A stretch of 64,000 nucleotides of DNA, taken from positions 1 through 64,000 of the forward strand of contig NZ_NJIG01000009.1 in NCBI RefSeq assembly GCF_002209535.1, in the 5' to 3' direction. Under the pieces are notes generated by a model. It was not told where the DNA came from, ran no database searches, and saw only the letters and a list, made by a program, of their open reading frames with translations. The position numbers were made by a program, and so were the translations under genes. This document shows positions 8,103-17,405 of this stretch, piece after piece (the stretch's first letter is position 1; every line of letters begins with the position of its first letter). Source of the DNA: Achromobacter marplatensis. Lineage in GTDB: Bacteria; Pseudomonadota; Gammaproteobacteria; Burkholderiales; Burkholderiaceae_B.

Positions 8103-10478
8103 TCAGCGCTTGAGCTTGGCGAACGCGTCCGCCATGGCGCTGTTCGTCGCACCGCCGCCGCCCGCGTTGCCGCGTCCGCCGTCACCCTGGGGGCGACGGG
8201 GGCGGTCGCCGCCCTTGGGCGCATCGCCGCTGCGGCGCGCGGGCGCTGCGGTGTCGTTCAGGCGCATGGTCAGGGCCACGCGCTTGCGCGCCGCGTCCAC
8301 TTCCAGCACCTTCACGCTGACCGTCTGGCCCACGCGCACCACGTCGCGAGGATCCTTCACGAACTTTTCGGCCAGTGCCGAGATGTGGACCAGGCCATCC
8401 TGGTGCACGCCGATGTCGACAAATGCGCCGAAGTTGGCCACGTTGGTCACGACGCCTTCCAGCACCATGCCCGGGTACAGGTCGTTCAGCGTTTCCACGC
8501 CTTCCTTGAACTGCGCGGTCTTGAATTCCGGGCGCGGATCGCGGCCGGGCTTTTCCAGTTCGGCGAAGATGTCGCGCACGGTCGGCAGGCCGAAGCGCTC
8601 GTCGGTGAAGTCCGACGGCGACACGCCCTTCAAGGCGTCGCGCTGACCGATGATCTGTTTCACCTCGGCCTTGATCTTGGCCACGATGCGCTCGACGACG
8701 GGATAGGCTTCGGGGTGGACCGACGAGGCGTCCAGCGGATTGTCGCCATTGGGAATGCGCAGGAAGCCCGCAGCCTGCTCGAACGCCTTGTCGCCAAAGC
8801 GCGGCACCTTGCGCAGGAGGTCGCGGGTGGGGAATGCGCCGTTCTCGTCGCGCCAGGCCACGATGTTCTTGGCCAGCAGCGAGTTCAGGCCCGACACGCG
8901 GGCCAGCAGGGCGGCCGAGGCCGTATTCACGTCCACGCCGACGGCGTTCACGCAATCCTCGACCACGGCGTCCAGCGAACGCGCCAGCTCACGCTGGTTG
9001 ACGTCGTGCTGGTACTGGCCCACGCCGATCGCCTTGGGATCGATCTTGACCAGTTCGGCCAACGGATCCTGCAGGCGGCGCGCGATGGATACGGCGCCGC
9101 GCAGGGTCACGTCCAGATCGGGGAATTCCAGCGCCGCGGTTTCCGAGGCGGAATACACGGATGCACCGGCCTCGGAGACCACCACGCGGGTGACTTTCAG
9201 GTCGGGGAAGCGTTCCATCATGTCGCCCACCAGCTTTTCGCTTTCGCGCGAAGCGGTGCCGTTGCCGATGGCGATCAGGTCCACCTTGTGGCGCGCAACC
9301 AGCGCGGCCAGCGTGTTGATCGTACCCTCGCGGTCGCGGCGCGGTTCGAACGGGTAGACGGTGGTGGTGTCGACGACCTTGCCGGTCTGGTCGATCACGG
9401 CGATCTTGCAGCCCGTGCGGATGCCCGGGTCCAGGCCCAACACGGCCTTGGGGCCGGCAGGCGCTGCCAGCAGCAGGTCCTTCAGGTTGGCGGCGAACAC
9501 GCGGATGGCCTCGGCTTCGCCGCTTTCGCGCAGGCGGCCGATCAGCTCGCTTTCAAACGCCGTCAGCAGCTTCACGCGCCAGGTCCAACGGCACACTTCG
9601 CCCAACCAGCGGGCGCGCGGCGTGGCGTCCAGTGCGAACAGGCCGTTGCCCAGCTTCAGGAAGCTGGCGATGCGCGCCACGCACGGGTGCGGCAATTGCG
9701 CTTCCAGTTCGGCTTCCAGCCCCAGGCGCAGTTCCAGCACGCCTTGCTGGCGTCCGCGCAGCAGGGCCAGGATGCGGTGGGAAGGCAGCGTGCGCAGCGG
9801 CTCGTTGAAATCGAACCAGTCGCGGAAGTTCGCGCCTTCGGTTTCCTTGCCGTCGACCATCTTGGAATAGATCAGGCCGGTGGACCACAGGTGCTCGCGC
9901 ATGTCGGCCAGCAGATCCGCGTTTTCAGCGTAGCGTTCGGCCAGGATGTCGCGCGCGCCGTCCAGCGCGGCCTTGGCGTCGTTGATGGACGCCTCGGGGT
10001 TCAGGTACTGCGCGGCCAGCGCGGCGGGATCGCAGGACGGATCGGCCAGGATGGCATCCGCCAGCGGCTCCAGGCCCGCTTCGCGGGCGATCTGGGCGCG
10101 GGTGCGACGCTTGGGCTTGTACGGCGCGTACAAGTCTTCCAGGCGCTGCTTGGTATCGGCCGTTGCGATTTCCTGCTGCAGCTCGGGCGTGAGCTTGCCC
10201 TGCTGCGAGATGGATTCAAGGATGGAGCCGCGGCGTTCTTCGAGTTCGCGCAGATAACCCAGGCGAACTTCCAGGTTGCGCAGCACGGTATCGTCCAGGC
10301 CGCCAGTGGCTTCCTTGCGATAGCGCGAGATGAAGGGCACGGTGGCGCCGTCATCCAGCAGTTCCACCGCCGAAGCGATCTGGGAGGCGCGCGCGCCGAG
10401 CTCGGTAGCGAGCTGCGCGACGATGCGGGCGTTGTCGACGCCGGCGGCGACGTTCGTGATAGCGGAAGTTTCAGACAT
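8103..10478 (-). CDS. tex: Tex, S1-domain RNA-binding transcription accessory protein
   Basis: 791 aa from ATG 10478 (MSETSAITNVAAG); an upstream in-frame extension to 10604 lacks family similarity and was dropped. Tex is a conserved cytoplasmic nucleic-acid-binding protein that affects transcription, in Bordetella originally linked to toxin gene expression. Visible parts: an N-terminal helix-turn-helix region with VPFISRYRKEATGGLD, the YqgF/RNase H-like domain (about 330-460, LGLDPGIRTGCKIAVID), helix-hairpin-helix motifs (about 500-570, VNTASAALLARVSGL), and an S1 domain (about 650-725, GMVLEGVVTNVANFGAFVDI). A short Gly/Arg/Pro tail ends the protein. Length and order match the family. It is divergent from the DinG-type helicase gene. 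Confidence 0.95.
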   Translation of the reverse strand: MSETSAITNVAAGVDNARIVAQLATELGARASQIASAVELLDDGATVPFISRYRKEATGGLDDTVLRNLEVRLGYLRELEERRGSILESISQQGKLTPELQQEIATADTKQRLEDLYAPYKPKRRTRAQIAREAGLEPLADAILADPSCDPAALAAQYLNPEASINDAKAALDGARDILAERYAENADLLADMREHLWSTGLIYSKMVDGKETEGANFRDWFDFNEPLRTLPSHRILALLRGRQQGVLELRLGLEAELEAQLPHPCVARIASFLKLGNGLFALDATPRARWLGEVCRWTWRVKLLTAFESELIGRLRESGEAEAIRVFAANLKDLLLAAPAGPKAVLGLDPGIRTGCKIAVIDQTGKVVDTTTVYPFEPRRDREGTINTLAALVARHKVDLIAIGNGTASRESEKLVGDMMERFPDLKVTRVVVSEAGASVYSASETAALEFPDLDVTLRGAVSIARRLQDPLAELVKIDPKAIGVGQYQHDVNQRELARSLDAVVEDCVNAVGVDVNTASAALLARVSGLNSLLAKNIVAWRDENGAFPTRDLLRKVPRFGDKAFEQAAGFLRIPNGDNPLDASSVHPEAYPVVERIVAKIKAEVKQIIGQRDALKGVSPSDFTDERFGLPTVRDIFAELEKPGRDPRPEFKTAQFKEGVETLNDLYPGMVLEGVVTNVANFGAFVDIGVHQDGLVHISALAEKFVKDPRDVVRVGQTVSVKVLEVDAARKRVALTMRLNDTAAPARRSGDAPKGGDRPRRPQGDGGRGNAGGGGATNSAMADAFAKLKR

Positions 10479-10643
10479 CTCTATACGACGACAAAAAGGA
10501 AAAACAAGGGGCGGATTGTGCCATAAGCCACTGTTACAGAACGTGCCAGAGTGGACCGATCCGTCCCTGGGCAAGCCGAAGGCGGGCCCTGCAACGGGTA
10601 TCATTTAGTCCTTTCCCACATCAGTGTCTGGCGCCCGAACCGT

Positions 10644-10657
10644 AACCGGTACCGGTT
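10644..10657. promoter_or_regulatory. Perfect 14-bp palindrome between tex and the helicase gene
   Basis: AACCGGTACCGGTT is self-complementary over all 14 bases and sits 35 bp before the helicase start and 166 bp before tex. Another GAACCG lies just upstream at 10637-10642. Its place in a divergent promoter region makes an operator possible; no known regulator consensus was recognised. Confidence 0.4.
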
Positions 10658-10691
10658 CACCATAGACTCCGACCGACACTAGGCTGCCGTA

Positions 10692-12797
10692 ATGCTGGAC
10701 CTGGATATTTCCGAATTTTTTGATGAGGACGGGCCCCTGGCCACGGCCATGCCCGGCTACAAGCCACGCCCTTCGCAGGTGGAGCTGTCGCAGGCCATCG
10801 GCGACGCCATCCAGGACCGCGCCACGCTCGTGGCCGAGGCGGGCACCGGCATCGGCAAGACCTGGGCCTATCTTGTACCCGCCTTCATCCAGGGCGGCAA
10901 GGTGCTGATTTCCACCGGCACCCGCACGCTGCAAGACCAGCTGTTTGCGCGTGACCTGCCGCGCGTGCGCGCCGCGCTGGCCGCGCCGGTGACGGCCGCG
11001 CTGCTCAAGGGCCGCGGCAACTATGTCTGCCACTATCACCTGGAACGTCTGCAGGGCGACGAGCGCGCGCTGAAGTCGCGTACCGAGATCCAGCAACTGC
11101 GCCAGATCCAGGTCTTCGCGGGCATTACCAAGACGGGCGACCGTAGCGATCTTGCGCAGGTGCCCGAAGACGCCGACATCTGGCAGCGCGTGACCTCCAC
11201 GCGCGAGAACTGCCTGGGCCAGGAGTGCCCACGCATCCGCGACTGTTTCGTGGTGAAGGCGCGCCGCCAGGCCCAGGAGGCCGACGTGGTGGTGGTCAAC
11301 CACGCGCTGTTCATGGCCGACCTGGTGCTGCGCGAAGAGGGCGTGACCGACCTGCTGCCCGAAGCCGACACCGTCATCTTCGACGAAGCGCATCAGCTGC
11401 CCGACACCGCCACCCGGTTCCTGGGCAGCAGCGTGTCCACGCACCAGCTGATGGATTTCGGCCGCGCGCTGGAAGTGGCCGGCCTGGCGTATGCGCGCGA
11501 GGCCGCCAAATGGAGCGACGTCAGCCGCCATCTTGAAACCGCGGCGCGCGAATTGCGGTTGACCTGTGCGCCGCTGGACCGAATGCCGGGCCGCAAGGCC
11601 ACGTTCGACGCGATCCCCAACCCCGAGGAATTCGACGAGGCGCTGGCCGCCTTGCGCGAGGCCGTGGACACGGCCACCAAGGCCTTGGGCGTCGTGGCTG
11701 AAAAGCATCCCGACCTGATGGCCGCTGCACGCAGCGGCGCCGAAATTTCGGTGCGGCTCAAGCGCTGGGCCACGCCGGGGCGCGCCGATGCCGGCTTGGC
11801 CGACGAAGGCTGGGGCCGCGACGACCAGTCGCCCGAACCCGCCGCCGCCGACCTGGGCGACGGCCCGTCCACGCCCGCCGCCATCCTGGAAGGCGTGGCT
11901 GCGGCCGCCGAGCAATGGACGGGCCCTGCCGTGCGCTGGGTCGAGCACGGCCAGCATCACGTGCGCCTGCATTCGGCGCCGCTGTCGGTGGCGCAGGCGT
12001 TCTCCAAGTACCGCAAGCCGGGCCAAGCCTGGATCATGACGTCGGCCACGCTGTCGGTGAACGGCGAGTTCACGCACTTCACCAGCCAGCTAGGGCTATC
12101 GAGCGCCCGTACGGGCAAGTGGGAATCTCCGTTCAACTATCCCGAACAGGCGTTGCTCTTCGTGCCGCGCGGCATGCCCGAACCGCAATCGCCGCAGTTC
12201 CTGGACCGTTTCGTCGAAACGCTGATGCCCTTGCTCGAGGCCAGCCCCGGCGGCACGCTGGTGTTGTGCACGACGCTGCGCGCGGTCGATAAGGTCGCGA
12301 CCCTGCTGGCCGACGCCTTTGACGACGCCGGGCACGACTGGCCGTTGCTGAAACAGGGCGAGGGCACGCGCCGCGATTTGCTGGACCGCTTCTGCAAGCT
12401 CAAGCATCCGGTGCTGGTGGGCAGCGCGAGCTTCTGGGAAGGCATCGACCTGCCCGGCGACGTGTTGACCTTGGTCGCCATCGACAAGCTGCCGTTCGCG
12501 CCGCCCGACGACCCCGTCATCGAAGCGCGCTTGCGGGCCTGTCGGGCCCAGGGCGGCAATCCCTTCTCGGAATACCAGTTGCCCGAAGCCGCGATCTCGC
12601 TCAAGCAGGGCGCGGGCCGCCTGATCCGTACGGAGTCCGACTGGGGCGTGCTGATGGTGGGCGATGCGCGTCTGGTCGAAAAGCCCTACGGCAAGCGCCT
12701 GTGGCGCGGCCTGCCGCCCTTCGCACGCACGCGCGAACTGGAAGAGGTGCTGGCGTTCTATCGCCGCAAGCAGGAAGGCGAGGGCGGCGACGCCTAG
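10692..12797 (+). CDS. ATP-dependent Fe-S helicase, DinG/YoaA (XPD) family
   Basis: 701-aa superfamily 2 helicase that unwinds DNA 5'-3' during repair or replication. Walker A is EAGTGIGKT (about 48-56) and the Walker B DEAH box is VIFDEAHQL. Four cysteines around 113 (NYVCHYH) and 173-185 (NCLGQECPRIRDC) are spaced for the 4Fe-4S cluster found in XPD, DinG and YoaA. C-terminal motifs SASFWEGIDLPGD and QGAGRLIRTESD are motifs V and VI. Length and the short N-terminus fit YoaA as well as DinG, so no gene symbol is assigned. ATG 10692 begins the domain with only a weak AGG upstream. A terminator follows, shared with bamD on the other strand. Confidence 0.92.
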   Translation: MLDLDISEFFDEDGPLATAMPGYKPRPSQVELSQAIGDAIQDRATLVAEAGTGIGKTWAYLVPAFIQGGKVLISTGTRTLQDQLFARDLPRVRAALAAPVTAALLKGRGNYVCHYHLERLQGDERALKSRTEIQQLRQIQVFAGITKTGDRSDLAQVPEDADIWQRVTSTRENCLGQECPRIRDCFVVKARRQAQEADVVVVNHALFMADLVLREEGVTDLLPEADTVIFDEAHQLPDTATRFLGSSVSTHQLMDFGRALEVAGLAYAREAAKWSDVSRHLETAARELRLTCAPLDRMPGRKATFDAIPNPEEFDEALAALREAVDTATKALGVVAEKHPDLMAAARSGAEISVRLKRWATPGRADAGLADEGWGRDDQSPEPAAADLGDGPSTPAAILEGVAAAAEQWTGPAVRWVEHGQHHVRLHSAPLSVAQAFSKYRKPGQAWIMTSATLSVNGEFTHFTSQLGLSSARTGKWESPFNYPEQALLFVPRGMPEPQSPQFLDRFVETLMPLLEASPGGTLVLCTTLRAVDKVATLLADAFDDAGHDWPLLKQGEGTRRDLLDRFCKLKHPVLVGSASFWEGIDLPGDVLTLVAIDKLPFAPPDDPVIEARLRACRAQGGNPFSEYQLPEAAISLKQGAGRLIRTESDWGVLMVGDARLVEKPYGKRLWRGLPPFARTRELEEVLAFYRRKQEGEGGDA

Positions 12798-12840
12798 CGC
12801 CAGGCGCGCACGCCGGCCCTGCCGCTTGCGGCAGCCAAAA

Positions 12841-12872
12841 AGAAAGCCCCTCTTTCGAGGGGCTTCGCTTTT
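12841..12872. terminator. Bidirectional rho-independent terminator
   Basis: AAGCCCCTC (12844-12852) and GAGGGGCTT (12857-12865) form a nine-base stem with loop TTTC. CGCTTTT follows on the plus strand and an A-rich run precedes it at 12837-12845, so it can end both the helicase and bamD transcripts. Confidence 0.85.
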
Positions 12873-12899
12873 CCCATGCGGAGAGAATCCGCAGATCAA

Positions 12900-13742
12900 T
12901 CAGTCAAACGGGTTCCACCAGCTGCGATCGGCCTTCAGGCCCTTGGTCTTGAAATCGCTGTTGGGGAAGTTCTTGTCGTAGACGCGTTTGGCGTCGTTCT
13001 TCAGTTCCGTCATGCCCAGCTTGTCGTAGGACTCGACCATCAGGTAGAGCGCCTCTTCGGTGGCGGGGGCGCCTTCGAAGTCGGTGATGACGGTTTGCGC
13101 GCGGTTGGCGGCGGCCACGTAGGCGCCGCGCTCGTAGTAGTAGCGGGCGACGTGGACTTCGTTCATGGCGATGGTGTTGACCAGCCATGCGACGCGCTTT
13201 TCGGCATCCACCGTGTACTTGCTGTCCGGGTAGCGCTTGATGAGTTCATTGAACGCGTCGTAGGACGCGCGCAGGCCCTTGGGATCGCGCTCGGCGGGAT
13301 CCTGGCCGGTGATGTTGCTCATGAAGGCGCTGGCCGGCGTGAAGTTGATCAGGCCCTTCAGGTACAGGGCGTAGTCGGTGCCGGGGTGGTTGGGATACAG
13401 CTGCTGGAAGCGGTCGATGGCAGCCAGGGCCTGTTCGTTCTCGCCGTCCTTCCAGTTGACGTAGGCCAGCTCAAGCAGGGCTTGCTGGGCGTAGACGCCG
13501 AAGGGGTAGCGGCTTTCGATGGCGGTCAGACGTTCGCGTGCTTCCTTCCAGCCTCCGGAGGACATTTCGGCCTTGGCGTCGGCGTAGAGCTGTTCGGCGC
13601 TCCAGTTGGTGGTCTTGTCGTACTTGCTGTTTGTCGAGCCGCAACCGGCGATGACAATGACGGCCAATAGCGCGATAACCACGCGCAAAACCGGCCCGCT
13701 TCGGGATGCGGGGTTCGAGGGAGCTGCGGGGTGGTGAATCAC
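12900..13742 (-). CDS. bamD: Outer membrane protein assembly factor BamD (lipoprotein)
   Basis: 280-aa lipoprotein of the BAM complex that folds barrel proteins into the outer membrane. GTG 13742 is used, with AAGGATA about 10 nt upstream. The N-terminal hydrophobic stretch ends in a lipobox IAGC with Cys34 as the lipidated residue. Tetratricopeptide-like repeats follow, with the family signatures ESRYPFGVYAQQ, YPNHPGTDYALYL and RYPDSKYTVDAEKR. Length is slightly above E. coli BamD (245). It diverges from rluD across 53 bp, an arrangement common in betaproteobacteria and gammaproteobacteria, where bamD and rluD are neighbours. Confidence 0.95.
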   Translation of the reverse strand: MIHHPAAPSNPASRSGPVLRVVIALLAVIVIAGCGSTNSKYDKTTNWSAEQLYADAKAEMSSGGWKEARERLTAIESRYPFGVYAQQALLELAYVNWKDGENEQALAAIDRFQQLYPNHPGTDYALYLKGLINFTPASAFMSNITGQDPAERDPKGLRASYDAFNELIKRYPDSKYTVDAEKRVAWLVNTIAMNEVHVARYYYERGAYVAAANRAQTVITDFEGAPATEEALYLMVESYDKLGMTELKNDAKRVYDKNFPNSDFKTKGLKADRSWWNPFD

Positions 13743-13777
13743 GAGAATCGTATCCTTGGTGTTAGCATGGCAGGCTG

Positions 13778-13783
13778 ATTATA
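13778..13783 (-). promoter_or_regulatory. Likely -10 element for bamD
   Basis: On the minus strand this reads TATAAT, a perfect -10, about 36 bp before the bamD GTG. The -35 position (GTATCA, inside the rluD start region) is poor. The divergent rluD start lies only 13 bp away, so the two promoters must overlap. Confidence 0.45.
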
Positions 13784-13795
13784 TGATTTGTCTCC

Positions 13796-14815
13796 ATGTC
13801 TGATACAGCCGCCGGCACAGATCTCGTTTCCGACGATGAACTTCTGGGCCTTTCCGACGAAAACGCCGACGAAAACCCCAATGAAAACCGGGGTGAACCG
13901 CAACTTGTAACGGTGCCTTCCACGACGAAGGCCGACCGGCTGGACAAGGTGCTGGCCGGGTTGTTGCCCGACCATTCCCGCAGCCGCCTGCAAGGCTGGA
14001 TCGAAGCCGGCAATGTGCACGTCAACGGCGCGCCCGGCAAGGTCCGTCAGACGGTCGGCCCAGGCGACGAGCTGCAAGTGTGGGCTCAACCGGCGCCCGA
14101 TGCGCGTGCCTTCACGCCCGAGCCCGTTGAATTCGTCGTTGTGGACGAAAGCCCCGAGTGGATCGTGGTGAACAAGCCCGCGGGGCTCGTCACCCATCCC
14201 GGCGCGGGCAACTGGAGCGGCACGCTGCTCAATGGCCTGCTGTATCGCTACCCCGAATTGGCGTCCGTGGCGCGTGCCGGCATTGTTCACAGGCTGGACA
14301 AGGACACCTCCGGACTGATGGTGGTGGCCCGCAATGAGCGCGCCCAGACGCATCTGGTGCGCCAGTTGCAGGCGCGCAGCATGGGACGCGAATACGTGGC
14401 GCTGGCGCATGGCTGGATCGCGAACGGCGGCCGTGTCGAACGCGCCATCGGCCGCGATTCCCGCGTGCCGATCCGCATGAGCGTCGAGCGCCCCGTGGCG
14501 CCCAAACCCGCCATTACCAATTACGCGCCGGCGCGCCGCGGCCAGGTGGACCCTGGCGGCCGCGTCACCGAAGTGGTGTGCCGCCTGGAAACCGGCCGCA
14601 CCCACCAGATCCGCGTGCACATGGCCAGCCTGGGTCATCCGCTGCTGGCCGATACGATCTACGGCGGCAAGAACATCGCGGGCGCGCAGCGCCAGATGCT
14701 GCACGCCCGCGCCCTGCATTTTGACGACCCGGGTGGCCGCGGCGAAGTCCAATTCGCCGCCGCCGTGCCCGAGGACATGACCCTGGTCCAGGAAAGCATT
14801 GCATGGAACGCGTGA
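13796..14815 (+). CDS. rluD: 23S rRNA pseudouridine(1911/1915/1917) synthase
   Basis: 339-aa enzyme that converts uridines of helix 69 of 23S rRNA to pseudouridine. An acidic N-terminal leader (about 40 residues) precedes an S4 RNA-binding domain (about 45-100, RLDKVLAGLLPDHSRSRLQGWI). The catalytic domain has HRLDKDTSGLMVVARN from about residue 165, with Asp168 as the expected nucleophile. RTHQIRVHMASLGHPLLAD is the conserved C-terminal motif. It overlaps the next gene by 13 bp, indicating a two-gene operon with pgeF, as seen in many proteobacteria. Confidence 0.95.
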   Translation: MSDTAAGTDLVSDDELLGLSDENADENPNENRGEPQLVTVPSTTKADRLDKVLAGLLPDHSRSRLQGWIEAGNVHVNGAPGKVRQTVGPGDELQVWAQPAPDARAFTPEPVEFVVVDESPEWIVVNKPAGLVTHPGAGNWSGTLLNGLLYRYPELASVARAGIVHRLDKDTSGLMVVARNERAQTHLVRQLQARSMGREYVALAHGWIANGGRVERAIGRDSRVPIRMSVERPVAPKPAITNYAPARRGQVDPGGRVTEVVCRLETGRTHQIRVHMASLGHPLLADTIYGGKNIAGAQRQMLHARALHFDDPGGRGEVQFAAAVPEDMTLVQESIAWNA

Positions 14816-15567
14816 TCGCCAGCCTGCCTGTCGTGACCGGCCCGGAATGGGCCGGCGTGAATTATTTCTGCACGACCCGCGCAGGCGGCGTGGGCGTGGC
14901 GCCGCACGACACCCTGAACTTGGGGCGCCGCGCGGGCGACGATCCAGACACGGTGGCCGAGAACCGGCGCCGCGTGCGCGCCGCCGTGCCGGCCGACCCG
15001 CTATGGTTGCGCCAGGTGCACGGCAGCGAGGTCGTGGACGCCGATGCGCAGGACGTGCCGGACGAACCTGCAGTGGACGCCAGCGTCACGGCGCAACCGG
15101 GCCGCGTGCTGGCCGTCATGGTGGCGGACTGCCTGCCGGTGGTCATTGCCGATGCCGACGGGCAGGTGCTGGGCGCGGCACATGCCGGCTGGCGCGGCCT
15201 GTCGGGCGGCGTGCTGGAACATACGCTGGCGGCCATGCGCGCCAAGGCTCCCGCGGCTACCGGCTGGCGCGCCTGGGTCGGCCCCGGCATCGGCTCGCAG
15301 GTGTTCGAGGTGGGGCAGGACGTGCTTGACGCCTTCACGCAAGACGATCCCGCCACCGCGCGCTACTTCACGCCGCGCGCCGGTCTATCGGGAAAGTGGT
15401 TGGCGGACCTCGCCGGATTGGCGGATTTCCGCCTGCGCCGCGCCGGGGTACAAGAGGTGGCCTTGTCCGGGATGTGCACCGTATCCGAATCGGAACGCTT
15501 CTTCTCGTACCGACGCGACGGCGAAACCGGACGCATGGCGCTGCTGGCCTGGCTCGACCCGGTTTGA
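14803..15567 (+). CDS. pgeF: Peptidoglycan editing factor PgeF (YfiH/multicopper-polyphenol oxidase family)
   Basis: 254 aa. YfiH-family proteins bind zinc or copper. In E. coli PgeF is reported to remove mis-incorporated amino acids from peptidoglycan precursors; older annotations say polyphenol oxidase or laccase. Family motifs are present: FCTTRAGGVGVAPHDTLNLG near the start, WLRQVHGSEVVDAD, VMVADCLPVVIAD with the metal-binding Cys, and AAHAGWRGLSGGVLE with the metal-binding His. The C-terminal CTVSESERFFSYRRDGETGR closes the fold. It overlaps rluD by 13 bp and is probably translationally coupled to it. Confidence 0.92.
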   Translation: MERVIASLPVVTGPEWAGVNYFCTTRAGGVGVAPHDTLNLGRRAGDDPDTVAENRRRVRAAVPADPLWLRQVHGSEVVDADAQDVPDEPAVDASVTAQPGRVLAVMVADCLPVVIADADGQVLGAAHAGWRGLSGGVLEHTLAAMRAKAPAATGWRAWVGPGIGSQVFEVGQDVLDAFTQDDPATARYFTPRAGLSGKWLADLAGLADFRLRRAGVQEVALSGMCTVSESERFFSYRRDGETGRMALLAWLDPV

Positions 15568-15629
15568 TCTTGCGCAAGGCCGGCCGCCGGGCTTGAGATC
15601 TACCCTGGCGGTCTCCTTGTATACCCGCA

Positions 15630-15658
15630 TTGACAGTCCTGGACCCGGAATGCAACAT
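15630..15658 (+). promoter_or_regulatory. Candidate phaC promoter
   Basis: A perfect -35 TTGACA at 15630-15635 is followed after 17 bp by CAACAT (15653-15658), a weak -10. It lies 33 bp before the phaC start in the only gap upstream of the PHA genes. Confidence 0.3.
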
Positions 15659-15690
15659 CAATCGAGCAGTCTCGATAACAAGGTGTCGAA

Positions 15691-17328
15691 GTGAACGCCA
15701 ATCTCTCCGCCGCAGGGCCCATACCGGTGAGCGTGGCACCGGAAATCCTGGCCGATATTCAGGCCGAGTTCTCGCGCGAGTGGCAGCGCCTTTGTGACGA
15801 CGCCCGCCGCGGTGCGCTTGCGCCTCTGGCCGACCGCCGCTTCGCCGGCGACGCCTGGGCCGCCAACGGTTCCCATCTGCTGCTGGCGCATACCTATCTG
15901 CTGTCGGCCCGCGCCATGCAACGCATGGTCGATGCGGCCCAGGTCAGCGAACCCATGCGCGAGCGCCTGCGTTTTTCCATCATGCAGTGGGTCGACGCGC
16001 TGTCTCCGTCGAACTTCCTGGCGCTGAATCCGGATGCCCAGCAATCCATCGTGGAAAGCGCGGGTCGCGCCTTGAACGAAGGGCTGGCCAACCTGTTGGG
16101 CGACGTCAAGAAAGGCCGCATCACCCAGACCGACGAATCGCAGTTCGAGATCGGCCGCAACGTGGCGGTGACGCCGGGCGAAGTGGTGTTCGAGAACACG
16201 CTGTTCCAGCTGATCCAGTACGCGCCGTCCACCGCCACGGTGCACGAGCTGCCGCTGGTGATCGTGCCGCCGAACATCAACAAGTTCTACATCCTGGACC
16301 TGCAGCCCGAGAATTCCTTCGTGCGCCATGCGGTGGAGCAGGGCTACACCGTGTTCCTCGTCTCCTGGCGCAATCCGGTGGCTAGCGACACCGATGGCGT
16401 GGACCGCGCCACCTGGTCCGATTATCTGGATGACGCCGTCCTGCAGGCGCTGCGCGTGGCCAGCGACATCACCAAGCAGCCCAAGGTCAACGCCCTGGGG
16501 TTCTGCGTGGGCGGCACGATGCTGGCGTCGGCGCTGGCGCTGGCCGAGGCCCGCGGCGAACAGCCCGTCGCGTCGCTGACGCTGTTGACCTCGCTGCTGG
16601 ACTTCCACGACACCGGCATTCTGAACGTCTTTGTCGACGAAGCGCATGCGCTGCTGCGCGACCATCAACTGGGCAACGGCGGGCTGATGCCCGGCCGCGA
16701 CCTGGCCACCACGTTCTCGTTCCTGCGGCCCAACGAGCTGGTCTGGAACTATGTGGTGGGCAATTACCTGAAGGGCCAGAAGCCGCCCCCGTTCGACCTG
16801 CTGTTCTGGAATGGCGACAGCACCAATCTGCCGGGGCCGTTCTTCTCGTGGTACTTCCGCAATACCTACCTTGAGAACAACCTGAAAGTGCCTGGCCGCG
16901 CGCAAGCCGCCGGCCTGCCGCTGGACCTGACGCGCCTGACGATGCCGGCGTACATATTCGGGTCCCGCGAAGATCACATCGTGCCTTGGGTGTCGGCCTA
17001 TGCCTCCACGCAACTGCTGCGCGGACCGCAACGCTTCGTGCTGGGGGCCTCGGGCCACATCGCCGGCGTGGTGAATCCGCCGGCCAAGAAGCGCCGCAGC
17101 TATTGGGTGGCGGACAAGCTGGGGAACACGGGCCATGACATGCCCGGCGACCCCAAGGCCTGGTTTGCGCAGGCGACTGAAAATGCGGGCAGCTGGTGGC
17201 CCGACTGGACGCAATGGCTGTCCCGGCATTCGGGCAAGCAGGTCAAGGCGCGCACGAAATTAGGCAATGCCAAGTACCGGCCGATCGAGCCGGCGCCTGG
17301 CAGGTACGTGAAGGTCCGGGCTGCCTGA
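15691..17328 (+). CDS. phaC: Class I poly(3-hydroxyalkanoate) synthase
   Basis: 545-aa polymerase that joins (R)-3-hydroxyacyl-CoA units into storage polyester on granules in the cytoplasm. GTG 15691 is used, with AAGG about 7 nt upstream. The N-terminal PhaC domain is followed by an alpha/beta hydrolase fold. The lipase-like box is GFCVGGT with the catalytic Cys at residue 272. The other catalytic residues are expected in SREDHIVPW (Asp) and GASGHIAGVVNPP (His). Length suits class I synthases, which act without PhaE or PhaR subunits. It is followed by phaB and phaR; the thiolase gene phaA is not in the window. Confidence 0.95.
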   Translation: MNANLSAAGPIPVSVAPEILADIQAEFSREWQRLCDDARRGALAPLADRRFAGDAWAANGSHLLLAHTYLLSARAMQRMVDAAQVSEPMRERLRFSIMQWVDALSPSNFLALNPDAQQSIVESAGRALNEGLANLLGDVKKGRITQTDESQFEIGRNVAVTPGEVVFENTLFQLIQYAPSTATVHELPLVIVPPNINKFYILDLQPENSFVRHAVEQGYTVFLVSWRNPVASDTDGVDRATWSDYLDDAVLQALRVASDITKQPKVNALGFCVGGTMLASALALAEARGEQPVASLTLLTSLLDFHDTGILNVFVDEAHALLRDHQLGNGGLMPGRDLATTFSFLRPNELVWNYVVGNYLKGQKPPPFDLLFWNGDSTNLPGPFFSWYFRNTYLENNLKVPGRAQAAGLPLDLTRLTMPAYIFGSREDHIVPWVSAYASTQLLRGPQRFVLGASGHIAGVVNPPAKKRRSYWVADKLGNTGHDMPGDPKAWFAQATENAGSWWPDWTQWLSRHSGKQVKARTKLGNAKYRPIEPAPGRYVKVRAA

Positions 17329-17405
17329 CGCCGCCATGCGCGGTTGGCCCAGGCCAATAAGAAAGTTAATCAACGAGGCGTCCGTCGCACACAGGAGGAA
17401 GTCCA

